A stretch of 64,000 bases of DNA from JADLHS01 sp964553795 (lineage in GTDB: Bacteria > Verrucomicrobiota > Verrucomicrobiia > Limisphaerales > JADLHS01). The notes below the pieces were generated by a model. The model ran no database searches and was not told the DNA's origin. It saw only the letters and a program-made list of their open reading frames with translations. Positions 27,472 through 36,740 of the stretch are shown here, piece after piece. Position 1 is the first letter of the stretch, and every line of letters starts with the position of its first letter. Location of the stretch: assembly GCA_964553795.1 (NCBI GenBank), contig CAZKMR010000003.1, forward strand, positions 1 through 64,000, read 5' to 3'. Position numbers and translations under genes: made by a program.

Positions 27472-28740
27472 ATGGCCTATAAAGACGTCACCCCGCCCGC
27501 CGGCGGTAAAATTTCCATCAAAGCCGGTAAACTCAACGTGCCGGAAAATCCCATCGTCCCGTTCATTCGCGGCGACGGCACCGGGCCGGACATCTGGGCC
27601 GCCAGCGTGCGCGTCTTTGATGCCGCGGTGGAAAAAGCTTACGGTGGTAAACGCAAAATCTCCTGGTTTGAAGTGTTCGCGGGCGAAGCGTCGAAAAACA
27701 GATTCGACAACTGGCTACCCGATGACACCGTCGAAGCGTTCAAGGAATTCCTCGTCGGCATCAAGGGCCCGCTCACCACGCCCGTCGGCGGCGGCATTCG
27801 CTCGTTGAACGTTGCGCTGCGCCAGATGCTTGATCTCTACGTTTGTTTGCGCCCGGTGCAATGGTTCACCGGTGTCCCCTCCCCGGTGAAACATCCGGAG
27901 AAAGTGGACATGGTCATCTTCCGCGAGAACACCGAAGACATTTACGCGGGCATTGACTACCAAGCCGGTTCAGTCGAAGCGAAAAAGATCATTGAGTTTC
28001 TGCAAAAGGAAATGCCCGCCGCGTTCAAGAAAATCCGCTTCGGCGCGGAAGCCTTGGACACCGTCGGCATCGGCATCAAACCTGTGAGCAAGCCGGGCAC
28101 GGAACGTCTGGTGCGCTCGGCCATCGAATATGCCATCGCGAACAAACGTAAGAGCGTCACGATTGTGCACAAGGGCAACATCATGAAGTTCACCGAGGGC
28201 GCGTTTCGCGACTGGGGTTACGAACTGGCCAAACGCGAATTCGGCGCGGTGGAAATTGACGGCGGTCCGTGGTGCAAAATTCCCGAAGGCAAACCCGGCG
28301 CGGGCATCATCATCAAGGACGCCATCGCCGATATTACGTTGCAACAAGTGCTCACGCGCCCGACAGATTTTGACGTCATCGCGACGTTGAATCTTAACGG
28401 CGATTATCTCAGTGACGCGCTCGCGGCGCAGGTCGGCGGCATTGGCATCGCGCCCGGAGGTAACATCAATTACCTCAGCGGCCATGCCATCTTCGAAGCC
28501 ACCCACGGCACCGCGCCGAAGTACGCGAACAAAGACGTCGTAAATCCCGGCTCTGTGGTGTTGAGCGGCGAAATGATGTTGCGCTACATGGGCTGGGCCG
28601 AAGCGGCGGATTTGATTCTCAAAGGATTGAACGGTGCGATCGGGTCAAAGAAGGTGACATACGATTTCGCGCGTTTGATGGAAGGTGCAACCGAAATCAA
28701 GTGTTCCGCCTTCGGCGACAACATCATCGCCAACATGTAA
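27472..28740 (+). CDS. icd: Isocitrate dehydrogenase (NADP+)
   Basis: 422 residues from the ATG at 27472. Matches the E. coli-type Icd: IRGDGTGPDIW, the substrate/phosphorylation loop GGIRSLNVALRQMLDLY, RENTEDIYAGIDY, the YxxxNK-equivalent HKGNIMKFTEGAF and HGTAPKYANKDVVNPGS, whose Lys-Tyr pair indicates NADP rather than NAD. TCA-cycle enzyme, cytoplasmic, dimeric. It has a strong intrinsic terminator 24 bp after the stop. Divergent from the GH127 gene. Confidence 0.96.
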   Translation: MAYKDVTPPAGGKISIKAGKLNVPENPIVPFIRGDGTGPDIWAASVRVFDAAVEKAYGGKRKISWFEVFAGEASKNRFDNWLPDDTVEAFKEFLVGIKGPLTTPVGGGIRSLNVALRQMLDLYVCLRPVQWFTGVPSPVKHPEKVDMVIFRENTEDIYAGIDYQAGSVEAKKIIEFLQKEMPAAFKKIRFGAEALDTVGIGIKPVSKPGTERLVRSAIEYAIANKRKSVTIVHKGNIMKFTEGAFRDWGYELAKREFGAVEIDGGPWCKIPEGKPGAGIIIKDAIADITLQQVLTRPTDFDVIATLNLNGDYLSDALAAQVGGIGIAPGGNINYLSGHAIFEATHGTAPKYANKDVVNPGSVVLSGEMMLRYMGWAEAADLILKGLNGAIGSKKVTYDFARLMEGATEIKCSAFGDNIIANM

Positions 28741-28763
28741 TCAACCAAAGCTTTATTGCGCGA

Positions 28764-28794
28764 GCGGATGGACGAAGAGTCTGTCCGCTTTTTT
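28764..28794 (+). terminator. Intrinsic terminator after icd
   Basis: A 10-bp stem (with two internal G-U pairs) and a GAAGA loop at 28764-28788 is followed directly by TTTTTT. It lies between icd and the yhbY-like gene, so the latter needs its own promoter or depends on read-through. Confidence 0.85.
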
Positions 28795-28837
28795 ATTCCG
28801 CGCTTTTTCCAAAGTATTCCCTCATATTGCTGCCCCA

Positions 28838-29134
28838 GTGAAACTGACCAATGCTCAAATCCGCGACTTCAAAGCGCGCGGTCAATTGCTGAAACCAACG
28901 CTGAAAGTCGGGAAAGAAGGCCTGACGCCGCAATTCATCGCCGCCCTCGACGAGGCGCTGCAGCATAACGAATTGCTCAAAGTAAAATTCGCCGATCTCA
29001 AGGATCAGAAGAAAGAACTCGCGCCGCAACTCGCTGAAAAGACTGGCAGCCAACTCATCATGCGCGTTGGCAATGTCGCCGTGCTTTATCGTCCGAAGCC
29101 GGATCAAGATCAAACCCACGCCGAGAACGACTGA
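28838..29134 (+). CDS. yhbY: CRS1/YhbY-domain RNA-binding protein
   Basis: 98 residues from a GTG at 28838 (no ATG fits). Single CRM/YhbY domain: KLTNAQIRDFKARGQLLKP, VGKEGLTPQFIAALDEALQ, HNELLKVKFAD and the C-terminal strand VGNVAVLYR. YhbY associates with pre-50S ribosomal subunits and helps ribosome assembly. It sits just upstream of tRNA-Phe. The Asp/Gln-rich tail is not conserved. Confidence 0.88.
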   Translation: MKLTNAQIRDFKARGQLLKPTLKVGKEGLTPQFIAALDEALQHNELLKVKFADLKDQKKELAPQLAEKTGSQLIMRVGNVAVLYRPKPDQDQTHAEND

Positions 29135-29224
29135 TTTGACCGCGACGGATGCAATTAATCCAAACACGTCGCAAATCAAACTTGCCAAACGGAAACTGAA
29201 CGCGTTGAATATCCGTCCTTCTGA

Positions 29225-29300
<76 letters not shown>

Positions 29301-29519
29301 CTTTTTAGCATTCCTCAATTTCTCTGGCTTGGTTTTGGCTTAGTTTTTTCCTGCTCCCCTTTCCCGCCCTGAGGGTTGCGAAAATCCTCACGTCACTACA
29401 GTCGCGAGGATTTCAAAATCCGCCGCCCGTCTCGAATCGGGGCTTCGTCAAAAGGAGATTCGTTGGACGACAACTCCCGGATAAAAGTCGTCGTTGCGCT
29501 GAACGGGCTCGCGGATATT

Positions 29520-31148
29520 TCAAGAGCGGATTTCCAAGGCGAAGGCAATCTTGCGATCGAACTTTTCGGGCAACATCACACGCAGGCCGGCTTCGTCGCG
29601 GGTGAACTTCAGTTTGCCGCCACCGACCAGACGAACGCTCGCAATCTTGCCCGGCCAATACTGCGAATGGCTCGCGAGAGATTTCACCGTGACACTTCCG
29701 TCTTTTGGAATTTCCAGCACGATGGCGTAAAGCTTCTTGCCGTCCTTGGAGTGCGTGAACCGGATGTCCTCCGCCGTGAACGGCGTGTTGGACACGTCCT
29801 TCTGACCGTCGAACTGGCCTTTTTCGGCGGATTGTGTCGAAGGGCCTTCGCCGTAAACTTTCCACGGACGCGTCGCATAAATCGCCGCGCCGTTCACCTT
29901 CAACCACGCGCCGATTTCCTTGACGATTTCAACTTCGAGTTCATCCGGCTGACCGTCGCGCCGCAGCGGCACACTCAACATGAGATTGCCGTTCTTGCTG
30001 ACGATGTCGGCCAGCATTCGGACCACGGAGGGCGCGGATTTGTAGCCCTTGCGCTCGTAGAGGCCGCGGCTGTAGTGCCACGACCCAATGCAAGTATCCG
30101 TCTGCCACGGTTGCGGCAGGATGTCGTGCGCCTTGCCGCGTTCGATGTCATAGACCATCGTCCGGCGCTGCATCTCGTTGAGATGTTTCCCGTTCATCAC
30201 CGCCTCGGTGCGGCCGTTCTTGTTGAGGCGCGAGTTGTAGAAGTGCGCAGCGAGTTTCAGCGGCACTTCGCTGGCAATCTCGTGAAACGGCAGGATCGCG
30301 TCATCGAAATACATTTGGTCGGGTTGATAATCGTCCCAGAGTTGCTTCGTGCGTTGGAAGAATTTTTCCAGGTAGGCCGCATCGGGCAGGCTCGTGCCTT
30401 TGGCGGGATCGAAATCGTGATGCAGCGTTCGGCCCGGGCGGTGGTTCTGTTCATAAAGGTCCTGCGGATCGAGGCCGTCCCACCAAAGACCTTTGCCATC
30501 GGCCTTGGTCAACTTGCCGTCGTAAGGCACGCCGGCGAACGGCCCGTCCTTGTCCGCGCCTTGCGCTACTTGGTACCACGTCCAGGCTCGGGCGGCGTGG
30601 ACGCTGACGGCAAACCGCAAACCGTGCTTCCGAGCCGCCTTCGCCCAGCCGCCGATCAAATCTTTTCTTGGACCGACGTTGACCGAGTTCCACGGCTGAT
30701 ATTTGGAATTCCAAAGATCGAGGTTGTCGTGGTGATTGGCGAGGGCCATGAAATACTTCGCGCCGTTATCTTTGTAGAATTTCAACAGCGCATCGGGATC
30801 GAATCGTTCCGCCTTCCAGACACCGATCACGTCCTTGAAACCGTTGGTGGAGGGATGACCGTAGTCATTCAGGTGCGCTTTGTATTGGCCGCTGCCTTGC
30901 ACGTAAATGTTGCGCGCATACCAGTCGCCGTGTTCGGGCTGGCTTTGCGGCCCCCAGTGTGCCCAGATGCCGAACTTCGCGTCGCGAAACCATTCCGGGC
31001 ACTGGTAATTCGTCAACGAATTCCAATCGGGTTTGAACGGCCCGGCAGCAATGGGCGGCAGTTGCAGAGAATAATTGGTTTGCGCCACTGCGCCGGAGAG
31101 CGAGACGGCCAGCAACAGGGCGGACAATTTGATCACAATTGGTTTCAT
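29520..31148 (-). CDS. GH29-family alpha-L-fucosidase
   Basis: 542 residues. Signal peptide (LSALLLAVSLSGAVAQ). GH29 barrel with WFRDAKFGIWAHWGP near the N-terminus, GAKYFMALANHHDNLDLW, and QMYFDDAI holding the likely nucleophile Asp at 282/283; DIVSKNGNLMLSVPLR closes the barrel. A small C-terminal beta domain follows. It releases terminal alpha-L-fucose from glycans or plant polysaccharides, outside the cytoplasm. The acid/base residue is not conserved in position within GH29 and cannot be named. It is 128 bp downstream of the large lyase gene on the same strand. Confidence 0.9.
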   Translation of the reverse strand: MKPIVIKLSALLLAVSLSGAVAQTNYSLQLPPIAAGPFKPDWNSLTNYQCPEWFRDAKFGIWAHWGPQSQPEHGDWYARNIYVQGSGQYKAHLNDYGHPSTNGFKDVIGVWKAERFDPDALLKFYKDNGAKYFMALANHHDNLDLWNSKYQPWNSVNVGPRKDLIGGWAKAARKHGLRFAVSVHAARAWTWYQVAQGADKDGPFAGVPYDGKLTKADGKGLWWDGLDPQDLYEQNHRPGRTLHHDFDPAKGTSLPDAAYLEKFFQRTKQLWDDYQPDQMYFDDAILPFHEIASEVPLKLAAHFYNSRLNKNGRTEAVMNGKHLNEMQRRTMVYDIERGKAHDILPQPWQTDTCIGSWHYSRGLYERKGYKSAPSVVRMLADIVSKNGNLMLSVPLRRDGQPDELEVEIVKEIGAWLKVNGAAIYATRPWKVYGEGPSTQSAEKGQFDGQKDVSNTPFTAEDIRFTHSKDGKKLYAIVLEIPKDGSVTVKSLASHSQYWPGKIASVRLVGGGKLKFTRDEAGLRVMLPEKFDRKIAFALEIRS

Positions 31149-31276
31149 CGTTTATGGATTTTCAGAACCGTCCAAATGCGTCTTCACTTCACGCAAAGGG
31201 CGCAAAGGTGTGGGCAGGAAATCTCTCTGCGGACGTTGCCGCCTCGGCGTGAGTTTCATTTCGCAATCAGTCTGCG

Positions 31277-34200
31277 TCACGGATAAACCAGCCGGAAGAA
31301 CGCCGCGCCGTTGGTGGTCGGAATGGACACCGCATTGGCGGCCTGAGTGCCAGCAACATCCTGCCAGTTGGTCGTGTTCAAGTCGGTGTTCATTTGCAGC
31401 CGCCAACCCGTGTGGTCGCCGGGCCAGGTGAACTGCAGTTCGCCCCCGCTGATCGTGAACGCCAAGTTCGGCGGCACCAGCGACACGAGTTGCGCGCTGA
31501 CCGGCAGCGAATCGAGGCTTTCGCCCGTGAAGTTCGCGGCGCGGACGACGTAATAATAGGTTCCGCCGTTGGTCACGTTCGTGTCCGTAAAACTTGTGCC
31601 ACTGAGTTGCGCGATGGGCGTGAAGGGACCGCCGCTATTGTCGGAACGGCTGAGCGTGTAGCTGGTCGCATTCGCCACGTGGTTCCATGTAAGTTGGACC
31701 TGAGCGTGGCCCGGCGTGGCTGCGAGTCCATTCGGAGCGCCGAGTAAGGGCTGAAAAAGAGCGATCTCGCCGGCACTCATCGCGTGGCCGTAGATGCGGA
31801 AGTCGTCGAGCGAACTGTTGAGATACGGATCATTGAACTGCGACTTGCCGAGGTAATTTGCCGTCGCGATGCCAAGGCTCGAAGGATTGAGCGTCATGGC
31901 GGTGCTGATCGCCACCTGCGACCCGTTGAGATACAGCCGTCCGGTGCTGTTGGACAAGACGACGGCGAAGTGCGCCCAGTTGCCGATGGGTGTGGTGACC
32001 GAACTATCAAGCCGGTTGGCGGCGGTCTCCGGAACTCCGGGGGTGCGGATGGCGAAGCGCAGCTTGTTGGCGCTGCCACCGGTGCCGAACTGCGTGGTGA
32101 GAAACATGTAATTGTCCGTGCCGGTGCCGAAGTCGAAGATGCGCTGCCAGGTGGCGACCGTGCCCAGCTTGATCCAACCCATGATCGTGCAGTTGGTCAG
32201 ACCATTCACAATTCCCGCTGGCAATGTCGCGTATTGCGAGGCAGCGCTGGCGAGCGTGAGTCCGTTGCTGATCTTCCCGGCGGTGAAGGTCGGGTTGTTG
32301 ATGAGCGTGGCATGGCGCGCGTGAACGCTGGAGTCGGCGGCGACGTTTCCCGCGCTTTCGTCGAACTTGAGATGGAGGGCCAGGGTGCTCGAGGTGGCGG
32401 AGGCTTCCGCGCTCTGGACCGACTCATTGGCGGCTGTGTCCATTGCGGACACGACGTAGTAGTAGGTGGTGCCGTCGGTGACGGTGTTGTCGGTGTATGC
32501 GTTGGTGGCCAGACCTGTGGCGATGCTGGTGTAACCGCTGCCGTTGGTGGTGGAGCGATACACGGTGTAACTCGCGAAATCTGGCTCGGTGTTGTCGGCC
32601 CAGTCCAGCGAGATGGTGCCGCCGGCAGCCGTGGCCGTCAGGTTTGTGGGTGCTGCGGGTGGCGTGGTGTCGTCGCCGGGAGCGCCGCCGTTCTTGACGT
32701 CGTTGACCTGCGAGGCCGTCAGCGCGTAGTTGTAAATTCGAAAGTCATCAATCCGGCCGTTGAACAAAGGATCAGACCCGAACTGACTCTTGCCGATGTA
32801 GTTGTTCGCCGGTTTGAAATCGAAGCCGGTCGGGTTGATGGCGGCGACCTTGGTCGCGACCGGAAAGCCGTTCACGTAAAGCGTCGCCGTGTCACCCTTG
32901 AGCGTCACGGCGACGTGAACCCAGGTCCCGATGGCCAGCGCGGAGGTTTCGGCGAACTGCTCGCCCTTGCCGTTGTTGAACGCGAAGCGCAACGTGTTGC
33001 CACCCGATTTGGGCGAGAGAAACAAATACCGGCTCGTGCTGTCGCCGAAATCGAAGATGCGCTGCCAGTTGCCGCCGCCATCCCAGTTGACCCACGCGGC
33101 AATGGTCATCCTCTCCACGGTGCGGACCACGCCGGACGGAATCCTGAGATGATCGGTCGAGCCGTTGAGATCAATCGCCTGGCCGATGTGGCCCGCGACA
33201 TACGTCGGCGCGCCGGTCACGATCGCGTTGTTGCCGTTGCCCGAGCTGTCGAGCGTATTGTCCTCCAGTCCATAGCGGACGACCAGCACCCCTTGGGGCG
33301 TGGCCGGGATCCAGTTGCTGCTGTCCGATTCGCCGCCGCTGGTATCCACCGCCGTCACGAAATAGAAATAGGTCACGCCGTTTGCGACGGTATTGTCAGT
33401 GTAAGCGCTCGCGGTCAGTCCCGAAGCAATCACGCTGTAGCCGCTGCCGCTCAGGGTCGAGCGATAGACTTTGTAGGAAGCGAAATCGAATTCGTCGTTG
33501 TCCGCCCAGTCGAGCTGGACCACTCCGTTGCTGGTTGTCGCGCTCAGTCCCGTGGGAGCCGCGGGCGGAGTCATCTCGGACGCTTGGGCGGCCAAGGCGG
33601 CCACCGCTCCCGCCGACAACGCGTGGTTGTAAACGCGGAACTCATCAATGCGCCCGTTGAACAGAGGATCGCTCCCCCACTGACTCTTGCCGATGTAATT
33701 GGCCCACGGTTTGAAGTCCGACGGGTTGATCGTGATGGAGGAATTCGAAGCCACCGGGGCGCCGTTCACATACAGCGTCGCCGTGTCGCCGCTCAGCGTC
33801 ACCGCCACATGCGTCCATGTCCCCGCAGCAAGCCCGGGCGCCTCGACGAATTGCTCGCTGCCGTTCTTGATCCCGAAGCGCAGCGTGCCGCTTGCGCTGC
33901 TCGGGGTCAGGTAAAGATACGACCCCGTGCCCGTGCCGAAATCGAAGATGCGCTGCCATGCGGCGCCGCCGTTCCACTTGACCCAGGCCGCGACCGTGAT
34001 GTCTGCGGAATCGGCCACGCGCACAGGCAACGTCACAAAATCGTCCGCGCCGTCCAAGTCAATCGCCGAACCGACATATCCCGTGGAATATTTTGGGGAG
34101 CCGAACGCGCTGGCCTGGAAGTTCTGTCCGGAGCTGTCGGCGACGTTTCCGCTCATCTTGAGGTGGGCCATCAGTTGGTTACCCGTCGCCAGCGTCGAGC

Positions 34201-36505
34201 AGGAGACTTCGGCAGAATCGGCGCTTTCACCGAGCTGATTGTAGGCGCTGACGACATAGTAATAGGTCGTGTCCAACTCGGTTTCGACATCGCTGAACTT
34301 GGTCGTGTCGTGGTAACCGGTATTGACGTCCCCATAAATGACGTAGGGCCCACCGGGAGTGGTGGCACGCTTGATGCGATAGCCCGCCGTGCCCGGAATG
34401 CCGCTCAGGCCGCTCAACGAGAGATCAATCTGAAGGCCGTTGACCAAGGTGGCGCTCACGGTCGGCGCGGTCGGGGCGTTCTGGCCGCTGGCGGTCCCGA
34501 GGAATTGCACCTCGGCCGTGGTGTTCCAGCCGCCATTGTTGGGCTGGATGTACCGTACGTAACGGTAGGCCGAGCCGCTGTTCACGGCCTGGAACGTGAG
34601 CACGCCTTCAGGCGGTGCGGTGGTGATGGTGAACAAATCAATGACGCCGCTACTGAAGTCGGGCGTGTTCGCGGCTTGGAATTTGCCGCCGACCATGGCG
34701 TTGGCGAAATTTTTGCGGGGGCAATACTTCACGCCCGTGATCACCGCGTTGACGCCCGATCCCAAGTCGAGCCCGGCCCAGCCACCGCCGGACGCGCCGA
34801 CATCAATGAAATTTCCAAGCACACTGTCGAACAGGATTTCCCTGGTGGCACCGCAATGGTCCCACGAATAGTCCGAGCCGATGACCGTCCCGAAAAGCTG
34901 ACTGTCCGTCGTAGCGGCGGCTTCGGTGGAGTTGGCACTTTCGCCGCCGGGATTGTTGGCCGAGACGACGTAATAATAAGTCGTGCCTGCCGTCAGGCCC
35001 GGATCAACGTAAAACAAACTATCGCCGTCAACCTTGTCGAGCGTGGTGTAAGGCCCGCCGCTGGTCATGGCGCGCTTGACGTTGTAACTCTGGGCATAGG
35101 CCGATCCCGCCCAGGAGAGTGTGATTTGACGCCCTTGCACACGCGGCAACAGCGTGCCCGGCACGGCGCCCGATGCAATCGGATCGCGGCTGTGCGTCAG
35201 GGTGGTAAAGCCCAGACCGTCGAAGCCACCGCTGTTGCCACCGTAATTACTGCCGCCGCCTTCGGGACGGGTCGCTTTCGCGTATTTCGCCGTATAAGGC
35301 GCGGCAATGCCCATGCGGTTGACGTAATGGTTGTAAATCAAATCCCAGCCGGGCCGGCTCACGCCACCCACACCGGCGACCTCCTTTTGATAAAAACGAT
35401 AAACGTGCGGCCAGGTGGCGTAATCGCTGTTGACGTAAGCGGCGAATGGCACGGCGTGCCCAGTATTATATTTCGAGATGTATTCGACCCCCGCGAGAAC
35501 CCGGTTGTTTAGGTAGCTATAGAGGTCGTAACCCTGATTCCAGGCGATTTCGCAGAAGGTGCCGATCAACTGCGGACCAATCTGGGCGTGTCCCTGGTCG
35601 CGACCGCTTTCCTGCCATTGGCCCAAGCCATCGGGGTGAACGTAATACACCGAGTTTTGGATCCCGCCGGTGTGGACGCCGTTGTAGAAGTGATTGAGTG
35701 CCTCGTCAACAATCGCCTGGTCATCGCACAAGACCCCGATGGCGAGCATCGAACACATATTCGCCAGGGTCCAGTTTGCCCAGTAATGGCTATTGTTCTG
35801 ACCCGCGAGCCACGCAGAGTTGCCCGGGTAAAACTGGATGCGCATGTATTGCTGGAACGCCGCGAAATCCGCCGGCGCCCAGCCACTGTAGCCGCGCATC
35901 AATTCCGCCGCGCAGGCAAATGCATAGCCATAGAGGCCCATCCGCAGGAGAACATTCGAGTTGCCGTCCCAGTTCGTGTGCGTGGTGGACCACGCGTTCA
36001 TGATCTGAATCGCTTTGTCCGCGTAGATCGGGTTTCCCGAACCGTGATAACGCAATGCGGCTTGATAGGCCCGATGAGAATCGCGCGCCAGATTCATGTA
36101 AGTATTTCCGCCGTTACCCGAATCAACGAAGACCGTGGGCACGGCTTCCGGGCCGCCCATGTAAAACCCTTGATTGCCCACGAGAATGTCCCAACTGCCT
36201 TTCCAAGGCTGCTCGCCGGCGGCGACTTTGGCCGTCATGCGGTCGAGATCCGCTTGCGTGGAAAGGGCTCCCGGGTGAACGAGCTGCGCTGGCGCGGATG
36301 GCGCGAGCAGCAGCAGGCTCAAACCGACAAAGAAAGTTAGGAGGAATCCTTCGGCCTTTCGCCCCGTCAACGAGTCGGCCCCCACGATTGGTATGGAGTC
36401 ACCCAGCTTTCGGATGAATCTGCTCGCACGGCAAACGTGGCCGACGGACAACCGACCGCAATTCATCACAGCGCGAGCAGTCCTGTTCGTATATTCGATC
36501 TTCAT
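31277..36505 (-). CDS. Giant secreted alginate-lyase-like protein with FN3 and LamG modules
   Basis: About 1742 residues from the ATG at 36505 (an earlier ATG at 36529 and later TTG are alternatives; the signal helix LLTFFVGLSLLLLAPSAPAQ lies about 55 residues in). Order: alginate-lyase-like alpha/alpha toroid (about 75-435; GQNNSHYWANW, ESGRDQGHAQIG), FN3 (about 448-535), discoidin-like domain (about 535-670), FN3, LamG (about 775-975), FN3, LamG (about 1073-1272), FN3, LamG (about 1373-1585), FN3, and a short C-terminal beta module. The lyase domain suggests cleavage of a uronate polysaccharide; LamG/FN3 units suggest binding. Substrate unknown. Confidence 0.85.
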   Translation of the reverse strand: MKIEYTNRTARAVMNCGRLSVGHVCRASRFIRKLGDSIPIVGADSLTGRKAEGFLLTFFVGLSLLLLAPSAPAQLVHPGALSTQADLDRMTAKVAAGEQPWKGSWDILVGNQGFYMGGPEAVPTVFVDSGNGGNTYMNLARDSHRAYQAALRYHGSGNPIYADKAIQIMNAWSTTHTNWDGNSNVLLRMGLYGYAFACAAELMRGYSGWAPADFAAFQQYMRIQFYPGNSAWLAGQNNSHYWANWTLANMCSMLAIGVLCDDQAIVDEALNHFYNGVHTGGIQNSVYYVHPDGLGQWQESGRDQGHAQIGPQLIGTFCEIAWNQGYDLYSYLNNRVLAGVEYISKYNTGHAVPFAAYVNSDYATWPHVYRFYQKEVAGVGGVSRPGWDLIYNHYVNRMGIAAPYTAKYAKATRPEGGGSNYGGNSGGFDGLGFTTLTHSRDPIASGAVPGTLLPRVQGRQITLSWAGSAYAQSYNVKRAMTSGGPYTTLDKVDGDSLFYVDPGLTAGTTYYYVVSANNPGGESANSTEAAATTDSQLFGTVIGSDYSWDHCGATREILFDSVLGNFIDVGASGGGWAGLDLGSGVNAVITGVKYCPRKNFANAMVGGKFQAANTPDFSSGVIDLFTITTAPPEGVLTFQAVNSGSAYRYVRYIQPNNGGWNTTAEVQFLGTASGQNAPTAPTVSATLVNGLQIDLSLSGLSGIPGTAGYRIKRATTPGGPYVIYGDVNTGYHDTTKFSDVETELDTTYYYVVSAYNQLGESADSAEVSCSTLATGNQLMAHLKMSGNVADSSGQNFQASAFGSPKYSTGYVGSAIDLDGADDFVTLPVRVADSADITVAAWVKWNGGAAWQRIFDFGTGTGSYLYLTPSSASGTLRFGIKNGSEQFVEAPGLAAGTWTHVAVTLSGDTATLYVNGAPVASNSSITINPSDFKPWANYIGKSQWGSDPLFNGRIDEFRVYNHALSAGAVAALAAQASEMTPPAAPTGLSATTSNGVVQLDWADNDEFDFASYKVYRSTLSGSGYSVIASGLTASAYTDNTVANGVTYFYFVTAVDTSGGESDSSNWIPATPQGVLVVRYGLEDNTLDSSGNGNNAIVTGAPTYVAGHIGQAIDLNGSTDHLRIPSGVVRTVERMTIAAWVNWDGGGNWQRIFDFGDSTSRYLFLSPKSGGNTLRFAFNNGKGEQFAETSALAIGTWVHVAVTLKGDTATLYVNGFPVATKVAAINPTGFDFKPANNYIGKSQFGSDPLFNGRIDDFRIYNYALTASQVNDVKNGGAPGDDTTPPAAPTNLTATAAGGTISLDWADNTEPDFASYTVYRSTTNGSGYTSIATGLATNAYTDNTVTDGTTYYYVVSAMDTAANESVQSAEASATSSTLALHLKFDESAGNVAADSSVHARHATLINNPTFTAGKISNGLTLASAASQYATLPAGIVNGLTNCTIMGWIKLGTVATWQRIFDFGTGTDNYMFLTTQFGTGGSANKLRFAIRTPGVPETAANRLDSSVTTPIGNWAHFAVVLSNSTGRLYLNGSQVAISTAMTLNPSSLGIATANYLGKSQFNDPYLNSSLDDFRIYGHAMSAGEIALFQPLLGAPNGLAATPGHAQVQLTWNHVANATSYTLSRSDNSGGPFTPIAQLSGTSFTDTNVTNGGTYYYVVRAANFTGESLDSLPVSAQLVSLVPPNLAFTISGGELQFTWPGDHTGWRLQMNTDLNTTNWQDVAGTQAANAVSIPTTNGAAFFRLVYP

Positions 36506-36740
36506 GTCTTGAAACGCGGGCTTGTGCATGTCGTTAATAACGTGCCCCTGCCCCTGGAGAACTGGCCGCTCCAAGCACGGCCAACCCGCTCTCGCAGGAG
36601 ATTGCACGAGGCTATAACAGTCATGCGCAATTCGGCAGGCGCTTTGCCTCAATTATTTTAACCGCTTGAGCGTTCGGTGAAAATGATCCATTCGCAACCC
36701 TCCGGCTTCGGACCTCGGAATCCGGCGCTTACGTTCAACG

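Noticed and set aside
29376..31286. A 636-codon plus-strand open frame
   Set aside because: Antisense to the GH29 gene; its composition is Arg/His/Val-rich and has no recognisable domain.
31784..35512. A 1242-codon plus-strand open frame
   Set aside because: It lies fully antisense to the lyase/LamG gene, has no domain, and arises from the high-GC codon use of the true gene.
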